The position numbers and the translations under genes are program-made. The notes under the pieces were generated by a model that did no database searches, was not told the DNA's origin, and saw only the letters and a program-made list of their open reading frames with translations. From the NCBI GenBank assembly GCA_029210565.1, contig JARGFQ010000002.1, positions 1 to 64,000 on the forward strand: a DNA stretch of 64,000 bases, given 5' to 3'. This DNA is from Bacteroidales bacterium. GTDB taxonomy: Bacteria; Bacteroidota; Bacteroidia; Bacteroidales; VadinHA17. This document shows positions 16,410-26,556 of the stretch, piece after piece; position 1 is the stretch's first letter; each line of letters starts with the position of its first letter.

Positions 16410-17797
16410 AGGGGATGACCTCCATATCAGGGATATATTTTGTTGGCATAGGCGGCATCGGCATGAGCGCCCTGGCACGCTATTTCATCTCAGAAGGATA
16501 TACCGTCTGCGGCTATGACCGCACGGAGAGCCCGCTCACCGACACCCTCGATGATGAGGGATGCGGCATCACCTTCAATGACAGCGTCGATTCGCTGCCG
16601 ACACTCTTCTCCGATCCCGGGCGGCGCCACAAGGTGCTGGTGGTCTGGACCCCGGCGGTACCGAAGGAGAACCGCATCCTGACATACTTCAGGGAGAACG
16701 GCTACATGATCTACAAGAGGGCGGAGATACTTGGGATGATATCCCGCGACACCGACGCCATCGCCGTGGCGGGCACGCACGGCAAGACCACCGTCAGCAC
16801 CATGATCGCGCACATACTGTCCTCCTCGGCCACAGGCTGTTCGGCCTTCCTGGGGGGCATCTCAAAGAACTATGACACCAACCTGCTTCTTGAGGAGAGT
16901 CGGTATACGGTGATGGAGGCCGATGAGTTCGACCGCTCGTTCCTGCATCTCTCGCCGCTGATTGCGGTGGTGACATCGATCGACCCCGATCATCTCGACA
17001 TATACGGTACGGCAGAGGCGATGGTCGAAGCCTACGGCGAGTTCTGCCATCGGGTGCGTGGCGGCGGCACGCTGATAATCAATGAAGAGATCATATCAGG
17101 GCTGTCGCTGCCTGACGATGTGACGGCATACAGCTACGGCACCGGCGAAGGGTCCTCCTTCAGGGCCGTTGACATCGTGAGGGGAGAAGGGTATTACAAC
17201 TTCAGCCTGGTGACTCCGGGAGGACGTATCGAAAACCTTCGTCTCCATGTGCCGGGCATGGTCAACATCCTCAATGCCACCGCGGCGGCGGCAGCGGCGT
17301 GGTGTGCCGGCGCTGCAGAAGGTGAGATACGCGAGGCCCTCGCGACATACCAGGGTGTCAGGCGCAGGTTTGATGTGAGGTACAAAGGGAAGGATATCAT
17401 CTATCTTGACGACTATGCCCACCATCCTCAGGAGATCAACGCCCTCGTCAGCGCCGTGCGCGACTTCTGGCCCAGGAGGAAGGTCACAGGCATCTTCCAG
17501 CCTCATCTCTACACGCGGACGCGCGACTTCGCGGAGGGCTTTGCCGCCGCCCTCGACAGGCTCGACGAGGTGCTGCTGCTGACGCTCTATCCCGCCAGGG
17601 AGAATCCCATCGCGGGAGTATCGTCAGATATGATCGCCAAAAAGATGAAGAACAGGAGTGTCAGGGTGGTGACGCGCGAAGAGCTGCTTCCTGCCCTTGA
17701 CGCAGTGAAAGAAGGGCTGCTGCTTACGATAGGAGCAGGAGACATAGACCGGTTCATTGAACCGATTACTGAAAAACTTAAGGAACGCGACGCATGA
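16406..17797 (+). CDS. murC: UDP-MurNAc:L-alanine ligase
   Basis: 463 residues. 'GIYFVGIGGIGMSALARYF' is the N-terminal UDP-MurNAc-binding loop; the ATP P-loop is 'VAGTHGKTTVSTMI'; 'EADEFDRSFLHL' and 'IYLDDYAHHPQEINA' are classic MurC motifs. It catalyses the first amino-acid addition to UDP-MurNAc in the cytosol. Its 5' end is the template of the duplicated mini-ORF just upstream. The stop overlaps ftsQ (ATGA at 17794). Confidence 0.95.
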   Translation: MKGMTSISGIYFVGIGGIGMSALARYFISEGYTVCGYDRTESPLTDTLDDEGCGITFNDSVDSLPTLFSDPGRRHKVLVVWTPAVPKENRILTYFRENGYMIYKRAEILGMISRDTDAIAVAGTHGKTTVSTMIAHILSSSATGCSAFLGGISKNYDTNLLLEESRYTVMEADEFDRSFLHLSPLIAVVTSIDPDHLDIYGTAEAMVEAYGEFCHRVRGGGTLIINEEIISGLSLPDDVTAYSYGTGEGSSFRAVDIVRGEGYYNFSLVTPGGRIENLRLHVPGMVNILNATAAAAAAWCAGAAEGEIREALATYQGVRRRFDVRYKGKDIIYLDDYAHHPQEINALVSAVRDFWPRRKVTGIFQPHLYTRTRDFAEGFAAALDRLDEVLLLTLYPARENPIAGVSSDMIAKKMKNRSVRVVTREELLPALDAVKEGLLLTIGAGDIDRFIEPITEKLKERDA

Positions 17798-18567
17798 GGC
17801 TGCTGATGATCATACTGACCGCTGTTACCGGGACCCTGATATCCCTGGCGCCGCTGTTTGTCGGCATGAAGGGCAGTGAGGCCGTCTGCTGCGGCTTGGA
17901 GGTCACCGTCGCCGACTCCTCCCGGCACCGGCTGCTCACTGAGGATGACATCATGAATGCCATCAGGGCGACGGGCATACGGGTGACGGGGGTGAAGGTG
18001 AACGAGATACCTATTGCCGCCATCGAAGAGAAGGTGAGAGCCTTCGCGGAGCTGGAGGAGGCTGAGGTCTTCCTCTCCGGCGACAAGAAGCTTCACGTGC
18101 GCACTGACCAGCGCGAGCCGGTGCTGAGGGTGGTGGCATCGTACGGCGGCGACTTCTTCATCGACAGCAAGGGAGTCATAATGCGGCGCCATAACCTTTA
18201 TACGCCCAACATACACATCCTCGAGGCCGACATGGTCTTCAATGCCTCGCAGATGAACGGCATGAGCATCTACGACTCGGAGAAAACCGCCAACCTGGTG
18301 CGTGCCTTCGAGCTGGTGAACTATATCCGCGGTCACAGCTTCTGGAACACGATGATCGACCAGCTGAGCATGACGCGCGACGGCAGGGTGACGCTGGTGC
18401 CGCACGTCGGCAACCATACTATCAGGCTGGGGCGCACCGACGACTACGAGGAGAAGCTTAACAACCTGCATGTCTTTTACCGCGAGGCGATGCCGCTGGC
18501 GGGGTGGAACAGGTACCGGGTGGTGAACATAGAATACAAGGGGCAGGTGGTCTGCCGGAGAAGATAA
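17794..18567 (+). CDS. ftsQ: Cell division protein FtsQ
   Basis: 257 residues: one N-terminal membrane segment ('LLMIILTAVTGTLISLAPLFVGM'), a POTRA-like stretch ('RHRLLTEDDIMNAI', 'AFAELEEAEVFLSGDKKLHVRTDQREPVLRV') and a periplasmic beta domain. It links FtsK/FtsA to FtsL/B in the divisome. The assignment rests on topology, the POTRA pattern and its place between murC and ftsA. 27 bp separate it from ftsA. Confidence 0.9.
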   Translation: MRLLMIILTAVTGTLISLAPLFVGMKGSEAVCCGLEVTVADSSRHRLLTEDDIMNAIRATGIRVTGVKVNEIPIAAIEEKVRAFAELEEAEVFLSGDKKLHVRTDQREPVLRVVASYGGDFFIDSKGVIMRRHNLYTPNIHILEADMVFNASQMNGMSIYDSEKTANLVRAFELVNYIRGHSFWNTMIDQLSMTRDGRVTLVPHVGNHTIRLGRTDDYEEKLNNLHVFYREAMPLAGWNRYRVVNIEYKGQVVCRRR

Positions 18568-18594
18568 AACGTTGAACAACCATATATGTGAATT

Positions 18595-19980
18595 ATGAGC
18601 AGTAAAGATCAGTTAGTAGCAGCCATCGACATCGGCACGACAAAGATCGTAGCCATCGTCGGGCGTTGTGACAGCAACGGATCCATAGAGATCCTGGGCC
18701 TGAGCAACACACCATCCACGGGGGTCAAGCGTGGTGTGGTGCTTAACATTGAAGAGACGGTGAAGGCGATACGCACCACCGTCAGCGACCTCGAAGAGCG
18801 AACGGGCATCGTCCTGACGGACGTGTTCGTGGGCATAGCCGGGAGGCACATCAAGAGCAAGATGGCGCGGGGGTACATCACCCGCGACTCCCATGATTCG
18901 GAGATCGACATCAACGATATCCGGCGACTTACGGCCGACATGTACAAGCTGCCGATTGAGGTGGGTGAGGAGATCATCCATGTCATCCCGCAGACCTACA
19001 TCGTCGACAACGAGTCGGGCATCAGCCATCCTATCGGCATCTGCGGCAAGAGGCTGGAGGCCAACTTCCACATCGTGATAGGGCAGATAGCCTCGGCGCG
19101 CAACACCGAGCGCTGCATCAACAAGGCGGGTATGAACCTGATGAGCCTGGTGCTGGAGCCCCTGGCATCGTCGGAGGCGGTGCTGACCGACGAGGAGAAG
19201 GAGGCAGGCGTGGTGCTCGTAGACATCGGCGGGGGCACCACCGACGTGGCCATCTACTATGACAATGTGATACGGCACACCGCCGTCATACCCTTCGGTG
19301 GCAACATGGTCACTGCAGACATCAGGGAGGGGTGCTCCATCCTGCAGAAGCAGGCCGAGGACCTGAAGGTCAAGTTCGGCTATGCCATCGGAGACATCGC
19401 GCCGGAGAACAAGGTCGTCAGCATCCCCGGCATCGCCGGCAGGGAGCCGAAGGAGATCTCGTTCAAGAACCTGGCATACATCATCCAGAGTCGCATGGAG
19501 GAGATACTTGACGCCGTCAACTTCGAGATACAGAACTCCGGCTTCGCCGACAAGCTCACAGCAGGAGTGGTCATCACCGGCGGCGGCTCGATGCTCAAGA
19601 ACCTGCCGCAGCTTGTTAAGTTCAAGACGGCGATGGATGTGCGGATAGGCCATCCCAACGTGCACCTGACAGGCAAGGGCAAGGATGAGATCAACCAGCC
19701 GATGTATGCCACCAGCGTAGGGTTGATACTCAAAGGAAGGGAGTATCTCGAAGAGAACCGGGTTCACCTCCGTTTCGGAGAGAAGAAAGTCGAACCGGTA
19801 GTGCAGCAGACAACCGCCTCGCAGCAGGTGAAGGAGGAGCCGGCAGAGGTTGAAAGGGATGAGCAGTACTATGATGAGCGGCGGAAGAGCGGCAGCTCTA
19901 TAAGCCAAAAGATCAGGGGCTTATGGGACAGGATTATCGAGGCCACTGATGAGGAAATTGATGACAGCAATGTCAACTAA
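18595..19980 (+). CDS. ftsA: Cell division protein FtsA
   Basis: 461 residues with an actin-like ATPase fold: 'VAAIDIGTTKIVAIVG' (phosphate 1), 'GVVLVDIGGGTTDVAIY' (phosphate 2), 'GVVITGGGSMLKNLPQL' (adenosine). The C-terminal amphipathic stretch 'SISQKIRGLWDRIIEAT' is the likely membrane-targeting helix. It anchors FtsZ to the inner membrane. 12 bp before ftsZ. Confidence 0.96.
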   Translation: MSSKDQLVAAIDIGTTKIVAIVGRCDSNGSIEILGLSNTPSTGVKRGVVLNIEETVKAIRTTVSDLEERTGIVLTDVFVGIAGRHIKSKMARGYITRDSHDSEIDINDIRRLTADMYKLPIEVGEEIIHVIPQTYIVDNESGISHPIGICGKRLEANFHIVIGQIASARNTERCINKAGMNLMSLVLEPLASSEAVLTDEEKEAGVVLVDIGGGTTDVAIYYDNVIRHTAVIPFGGNMVTADIREGCSILQKQAEDLKVKFGYAIGDIAPENKVVSIPGIAGREPKEISFKNLAYIIQSRMEEILDAVNFEIQNSGFADKLTAGVVITGGGSMLKNLPQLVKFKTAMDVRIGHPNVHLTGKGKDEINQPMYATSVGLILKGREYLEENRVHLRFGEKKVEPVVQQTTASQQVKEEPAEVERDEQYYDERRKSGSSISQKIRGLWDRIIEATDEEIDDSNVN

Positions 19981-19992
19981 AAGAGTAAAGTT

Positions 19993-21474
<1,482 letters not shown>

Positions 21475-21508
21475 TTCTGTTTTTGCTATTATATGGTTGT
21501 TGTTCGCG

Positions 21509-21545
21509 GGGCCGTCCCGACATTGCGTCGGGGCGGTCCTTTTTT
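21509..21545 (+). terminator. Intrinsic terminator of the dcw cluster
   Basis: A 13-bp stem (21509-21521 with 21527-21539) including two G-U pairs, loop ATTGC, then six T. It is GC-rich and 34 bp after the ftsZ stop: a textbook rho-independent terminator and the clearest one in the window. Confidence 0.92.
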
Positions 21546-21589
21546 CGTGCCGGCAGGCATAATGGCGTCTGCCCGTGTCTCTTTTTAAG

Positions 21590-21597
21590 TAAATTTG
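21590..21597 (+). promoter_or_regulatory. -7 element of the porin gene
   Basis: TAAATTTG matches TAnnTTTG and ends six bases before the chosen ATG at 21604. A weak TCTG lies 18 bp upstream. It would give a very short leader. Confidence 0.5.
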
Positions 21598-21603
21598 CCG
21601 GTG

Positions 21604-23670
21604 ATGCGCAGAGCGTTGGCCCATATTATTCTGCTATGGCTTACCCTGGCCCTCACGGCACAGGAGATCGATACCGTCCCGGCAAGGATGGGCCGGACGG
21701 ATCTTATGCAGCCGCCGGCAGCGGACACTATTCCCCGTCCGGCCACTGACAGCCTCGGCCGATCACTTGCCGATACAATTATCCCACGGACAGCGGTAGG
21801 GCGCCAGCCCTACTCTACATTTCTCTCTGACACCATTTTTTCCTCCGGCTCGAGGCAGTGGACTTTGTCGTCTGATTTTACCGAAGAGATACTCGTGCCG
21901 CTTGACACAGCCTTCTCGCTCTTCCACCGCTACCGCATAGCCGACAAATATTCCAATTTCAACGCCTATACCGGCAACTACGGGCTTCCCCTGTATCAGA
22001 TCAACTTCTTCGACCGCGAGTGGAAGCCCGACAGGTTCCTTTACTCCCATTACCTGCCGTTCATGTGGACCCCGGCCAACACCCTCTTCATCAACACGCA
22101 CGTCCCCTTCACCGAGATGAAGTGGACCAACGGCGGAGCGCGCAACGTGGCGGAGCAGACCTTCAGGGTGCGTCACTCGCAAAATGCCAGCCGATTCCTG
22201 AACTTCGGATTCATCTATGACATAGTCTTCAACATCGGGCAGTATGACCTTCAACGTGCTGTAAACAAGAACTTCCTGTTTCACACATCATACAACAGAA
22301 ATATTTACACTGCCTACTTCTCTGCAGGCATCAACAACCATGAGTCGCAGGAGAACGGAGGCATAGCAGTTGAGGAGAGCCTGCAGCAGTACGCCCCGGA
22401 GGATGTGCCGGTCGTCCTCAATGACCTGAACGGGGCAACAAGCTACCTTAAGAACCGCTACCTGATGCTGGTGCAGCGCTATTCACCGGGCGGCAAGCGT
22501 GACAGCATCACCGGTGAGCTGATCAGGTCCGGCCCCATAACATTCTCTCATATAGGTATCTACGAGTGGAACCAGCGCAGGTATACAGATAAATATCCTG
22601 CCACGGAGCTCTATGACACTGTGATGATCAGCAAGACGCAGACCGCTGATTCGCTCTATCAGAGCCTGTTATCGAACACACTCAGAGTTGATTTTGCTGC
22701 CGGGAGCACGGGTAAATTCAGGATAGGGGCAGGGGCCGGCATTCGCAGTGAGCTTCGCAAATTTGCACAGGTGATGCCCGGCGACACCCTGACGAGGCCC
22801 GATACGGTCGCAAGTCGCACCGGCTCACTGGTTTTGACGGGGAAAGTTTTCAACAATATCGGAAGCAAGTTCGGGTGGACGGCCTCGGGCGACCTCTGGT
22901 TTCAGGGTTACAGGGCGGGCGACTTTATTCTTGACGGTCGGATCTACAAAGATTTTGAGACAAAGCGCAAGGGCACAGTAACATGGGACGCAACCGGTGC
23001 CGTTGCCAGCTATACCCCCTCGTTTTGGTACAGTCAGTGGGGGTCGAATAATTTCTCCTGGCAGAACGACCTCTCCAGGGAGTTCAGGCTCACGGCCGGG
23101 TCGTCATTAAGATGGCCGGAACGCCATCTAAATATCCGTTTTAGCTACGCCATTGTTGATAACTTCACATACATGGGAGATGATGCACGTCCGGCACAGC
23201 ACCCTGGAGGGCTGTCGGTAGTCTCACTGCTGGCAAGCAAAGACTTTATATTCTGGAAGTTACACCTTGACAATACCGTGCTGTTACAGCAGAGCAGCAA
23301 CAGCGAAGTGTTAAGTCTCCCGCTTGTCACCGCCCGCAGTGCATTTTTCTTTGATCATATCTTCAAGTTCTCATCAACTGCGGGTGAGCTGAGCTTTCAG
23401 CTCGGTGCGGAGGCGATGATCCACACGCCGTATTATGCCTTGAATTATATGCCTGCCACAGGAAGATATTTTAGTCAGTCCGATTCACAGACCGGTAACT
23501 ATCCTTTTATCAATATTTTCCTGAATCTCAAGGTGAAGCGAACCAGAATCTTCATTATGGCCGACCATATCAACTCTGAACTTACAGGTTACAATTACTT
23601 CCTTACACCAGGTTATCCCTTGAATATCAGAATGATAAAGTACGGAATTGCCTGGACTTTCTATGATTAG
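21604..23670 (+). CDS. Putative outer-membrane porin (Bacteroidota family)
   Basis: 688 residues with a signal peptide ('AHIILLWLTLALTAQ', cleavage near residue 20), a Pro/Asp-rich linker and a long series of amphipathic beta strands ending in 'YGIAWTFYD', an aromatic C-terminal strand typical of outer-membrane barrels. It fits the Bacteroidota 'putative porin' family (PF14121, from memory). TTG at 21595 and GTG at 21601 are also in frame; ATG 21604 was chosen because the signal peptide starts there. Substrate unknown. It has its own promoter after the dcw terminator. Confidence 0.8.
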   Translation: MRRALAHIILLWLTLALTAQEIDTVPARMGRTDLMQPPAADTIPRPATDSLGRSLADTIIPRTAVGRQPYSTFLSDTIFSSGSRQWTLSSDFTEEILVPLDTAFSLFHRYRIADKYSNFNAYTGNYGLPLYQINFFDREWKPDRFLYSHYLPFMWTPANTLFINTHVPFTEMKWTNGGARNVAEQTFRVRHSQNASRFLNFGFIYDIVFNIGQYDLQRAVNKNFLFHTSYNRNIYTAYFSAGINNHESQENGGIAVEESLQQYAPEDVPVVLNDLNGATSYLKNRYLMLVQRYSPGGKRDSITGELIRSGPITFSHIGIYEWNQRRYTDKYPATELYDTVMISKTQTADSLYQSLLSNTLRVDFAAGSTGKFRIGAGAGIRSELRKFAQVMPGDTLTRPDTVASRTGSLVLTGKVFNNIGSKFGWTASGDLWFQGYRAGDFILDGRIYKDFETKRKGTVTWDATGAVASYTPSFWYSQWGSNNFSWQNDLSREFRLTAGSSLRWPERHLNIRFSYAIVDNFTYMGDDARPAQHPGGLSVVSLLASKDFIFWKLHLDNTVLLQQSSNSEVLSLPLVTARSAFFFDHIFKFSSTAGELSFQLGAEAMIHTPYYALNYMPATGRYFSQSDSQTGNYPFINIFLNLKVKRTRIFIMADHINSELTGYNYFLTPGYPLNIRMIKYGIAWTFYD

Positions 23671-23680
23671 AAAAAAGGAC

Positions 23681-23688
23681 TATCTTTG
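23681..23688 (+). promoter_or_regulatory. -7 element of the lytic transglycosylase gene
   Basis: TATCTTTG, a full consensus match, with TTTC 19 bp upstream (23658-23661) as a near-consensus -33. It lies 11 bp after the porin stop and 58 bp before the start codon. Confidence 0.65.
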
Positions 23689-23746
23689 CGCCGCGAACAA
23701 ACCGGCTATCTGATTGTTAGATTGTCGGACCAAATTAGTTTAGGTA

Positions 23747-25162
23747 TTGAGAAAGTTTTTTTCGTTCTTATTTATAGTTATTCTGTCAGTCGTCTCCTGC
23801 GAGCAGGGGAACAGAGCAGACACAGATGTCACTGTTCCGCTTCGTGATCTTGATGCGATTCTCGCTGATGGAAAGATCAGGGCGGTGACAAACGTCAATC
23901 AGACGAGCTACTTCATATACAAGGGAGAGCCGATGGGCTTTCATTTCGAGTTACTCAGGAAATTTGCAGATCACATAGATGTTGAGCTTGAGATCATTAC
24001 GAGCAACGACATTGATGAGGCTCTCGAATATCTCCAGGATGGTAAGGTTGACCTTGTGGCCGTGGGGCTGTCGGTCAGTGCTGACCGTCAGGAGATGATG
24101 CGTTTCACAGAGCCACTGATGCAGAGCACTGAGATACTCGTTCAGCGTAAACCCGGCGGGTGGAACAGGATGACCGCCGATGCCATCGAGGCGAGTATGG
24201 TCAGGAACCAGCTTGACCTCGCAGGCAAGACAGTATATGTACAGAAGGGATCTTCGTATGCCCAGAGGCTTTACAGCCTGGAGCGTGAGTCCGGTATAGA
24301 CGTAGGTGTCATCGAGGTGCCTTACGATGCCGAGGAGCTGGCGCGACAGGTGGCTCGGGGTGAGATAGATTATACCGTATGTGATGACTACATGACGAGG
24401 ATCATAGGGTCTCTCTATTCCGAGCTTGATCTCGCCACGCCGGTAAGCTTTCCGCAGAACATCGCATGGAGCATCCGCAAGGAGGGCACCGATGCGCTGG
24501 AGGCAGAACTCAACAGCTGGGTGACGGGATTCAGGACCACCCGCGAATATGCATGGCTTGAGCACCTGTATTTCAAGGCTTCACGGTCGGTGCGCATGGC
24601 CTCCTCGGAATATTTTGCCACATACACTGGCAAGGTGTCGCCCTTCGATGATATCATCAGGAGCTACAGTGACAGCATAGGATGGGATTGGCGGCTTGTG
24701 GCGGCGCTCATCTACCAGGAGTCGAGGTTCAACCCGTCGGTGATATCACCCGTTGGCGCCTACGGGCTGATGCAGGTGATGCCGGAGACCGGGAAGCTCT
24801 TCGGTTTTGACGTTACCAGGTCAGTTGACAACAACATACATGCGGGTGTCAGCTACATCAGGATGCTCGACAGGCTGTTTGACGACTGGGTGACAGATCC
24901 CGACGAGAGGGTGAAGTTCATCCTGGCATCGTACAATGCCGGTCAAGGGCATGTGCTTGACGCCATCAAGCTTGCTGAGAAGAACGGGCTTAACCCCGGC
25001 AGGTGGGAAGACAACGTCTCGCTCTTCCTGGAGCGCAAGTCAGACCCGGCCATCTACAGAGACCCGGTGGTGCGCAACGGCAGGCTGAGGCAGGGTGTGG
25101 CGGTCAATGCGTATGTAGCTGATATCCTGGAGCGCTACGAGCACTATAAGAATATAAGGTAG
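23747..25162 (+). CDS. mltF: MltF-like lytic murein transglycosylase lipoprotein
   Basis: 471 residues. Lipoprotein signal with lipobox VVSC (Cys18). Residues about 35-275 form an SBP_bac_3 (periplasmic binding protein) domain; about 300-440 form a lytic transglycosylase SLT domain with 'YQESRFNPSVISPVGAYGLMQVMP', catalytic Glu325. It cleaves peptidoglycan with 1,6-anhydro-MurNAc formation and is probably outer-membrane anchored. The start is TTG: an in-frame TAG lies two codons upstream, so no ATG is available. It converges with gatD, 8 bp apart. Confidence 0.88.
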   Translation: MRKFFSFLFIVILSVVSCEQGNRADTDVTVPLRDLDAILADGKIRAVTNVNQTSYFIYKGEPMGFHFELLRKFADHIDVELEIITSNDIDEALEYLQDGKVDLVAVGLSVSADRQEMMRFTEPLMQSTEILVQRKPGGWNRMTADAIEASMVRNQLDLAGKTVYVQKGSSYAQRLYSLERESGIDVGVIEVPYDAEELARQVARGEIDYTVCDDYMTRIIGSLYSELDLATPVSFPQNIAWSIRKEGTDALEAELNSWVTGFRTTREYAWLEHLYFKASRSVRMASSEYFATYTGKVSPFDDIIRSYSDSIGWDWRLVAALIYQESRFNPSVISPVGAYGLMQVMPETGKLFGFDVTRSVDNNIHAGVSYIRMLDRLFDDWVTDPDERVKFILASYNAGQGHVLDAIKLAEKNGLNPGRWEDNVSLFLERKSDPAIYRDPVVRNGRLRQGVAVNAYVADILERYEHYKNIR

Positions 25163-25170
25163 ACTGAAGA

Positions 25171-26556
25171 CTATTTGTGGACCCGTCGGATGAATTCCTC
25201 CACCTCGGGTACGCCCCCCTGGTAGACCAGGTAGCCGTTATAAGGTTCCCGCTCGGTGATCTCGTCGTTGACAGGTGTCAGCATGATCTTGCGCACCTCC
25301 TCCAGGTCGTCGGTCTGTCCCAGCGCCCACCCCAGCTTCGCCCAGGCAACCTCGGGAAGCATATTACCCAGCGGTATCACCCCCTTGGCCATCATATCGC
25401 GGCCGGTCTCATATACGAACATATGGACGTATCCCCAGATGGTCTGCAGCGTCATATAGACAGCGACATTCTCCTTCTGTGCGCGTTCCAGCGCCGGGTA
25501 GAGCTCCCTGTTGACATGTCCCAGTCCCGTGCCCACGATGATGATGCCCTTGTACCCCTGGTCGATCAGCGAGTGGAACATCTCAACCTTCATGTGAGGG
25601 TAGAAATAGATCATCGTCACATCCTCGTTGAAGTAGGGCATGATCTTTACATCACGGTCATTGCGCCGCGGGTTGTAATTCTTCTTCATCGGCTTTACCT
25701 CGCCGCGCCTGACGGTAGCCACAGGCGTGTCACCTATGGTGCGGAACGTCGACCTGTATGAGCTGTGCATCTTGCGCACCCTGGTTCCGCGGTGGAGGAA
25801 GCCGTACTCATCGCTTGTGGGGCCGAACATGCAGACCATCACCTCGGCGATGTCGCCGTGTCCTGCTGCCGTGGCGGCGTGTATCAGGTTGAGGGCGGCA
25901 TCGGACGATGGCCGGTCGGATGAGCGCTGCGATCCTACGAGTATTATCGGCACTGGCGGCTTCTGCACCATGAATGAGAGTGCAGCGGCGGTATGATGAA
26001 GCGTGTCGGTGCCATGGCCTATTACAATCCCGTCTATGCCCTCAGCGATCTCCTTTCCGATAGCTTTTGCCAGGGTCATATATTGCTCGGGACCCATGTT
26101 CTCTGAAAAAACGCCGAAGAGCTTCTCAGTGTGTATGTTGCAGACGTCGGCCAGCTCCGGCACAGCACCGTACAGTTCCCCCGGTGAGAAGGCCGGTATC
26201 ACTGCTCCCGTGCGATAATCGAGCCTCGAGGCTATGGTGCCCCCGGTACCCAGCAGCTTCACCGTCGGCTTGTCGTCGGAATAGGGGAACTCCTTCTCGG
26301 GGATCTTGTAGTTGGCCTTGTTATATCCCGTCTCCGTCATCCGGGTGACGGTGGCGACGTCTATACCTATATTATATCCGGTCTCAATCTTAATAACTAT
26401 GTGGAGGTCGTCGTTGTTCTCTGCCCTCGGCAGCACCGTTCCCCTGAACAGTCCGCGGGTGGTCTCGATCTCGGCATTACCCCAGACCCTCACGTTGTAT
26501 TTCCTGAGCAGCGCCAGCGCCTCTCCCCTGTATCCCTGAAAAAAGTCTTCCGTCAT
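25171..26556 (-). CDS. gatD: Glu-tRNA(Gln) amidotransferase subunit D (archaeal type)
   Basis: 461 residues. A small N-terminal beta domain (about 1-85) precedes an asparaginase-like domain with 'LLGTGGTIASRLDYRTGAV', 'GHGTDTLHHTAAALSF' and 'GSQRSSDRPSSDAALNLI'. The last motif and the N-terminal domain separate GatD from free L-asparaginases. It supplies ammonia from glutamine or asparagine to GatE for converting Glu-tRNA(Gln) to Gln-tRNA(Gln). Its start overlaps the gatE stop by 4 bp, so the two are coupled. GatDE is classically archaeal. Confidence 0.93.
   Translation of the reverse strand: MTEDFFQGYRGEALALLRKYNVRVWGNAEIETTRGLFRGTVLPRAENNDDLHIVIKIETGYNIGIDVATVTRMTETGYNKANYKIPEKEFPYSDDKPTVKLLGTGGTIASRLDYRTGAVIPAFSPGELYGAVPELADVCNIHTEKLFGVFSENMGPEQYMTLAKAIGKEIAEGIDGIVIGHGTDTLHHTAAALSFMVQKPPVPIILVGSQRSSDRPSSDAALNLIHAATAAGHGDIAEVMVCMFGPTSDEYGFLHRGTRVRKMHSSYRSTFRTIGDTPVATVRRGEVKPMKKNYNPRRNDRDVKIMPYFNEDVTMIYFYPHMKVEMFHSLIDQGYKGIIIVGTGLGHVNRELYPALERAQKENVAVYMTLQTIWGYVHMFVYETGRDMMAKGVIPLGNMLPEVAWAKLGWALGQTDDLEEVRKIMLTPVNDEITEREPYNGYLVYQGGVPEVEEFIRRVHK

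Noticed and set aside
25171..26556. Free L-asparaginase
   Set aside because: The extra N-terminal domain, the SSDRPSSDAA motif and the coupled gatE identify GatD.
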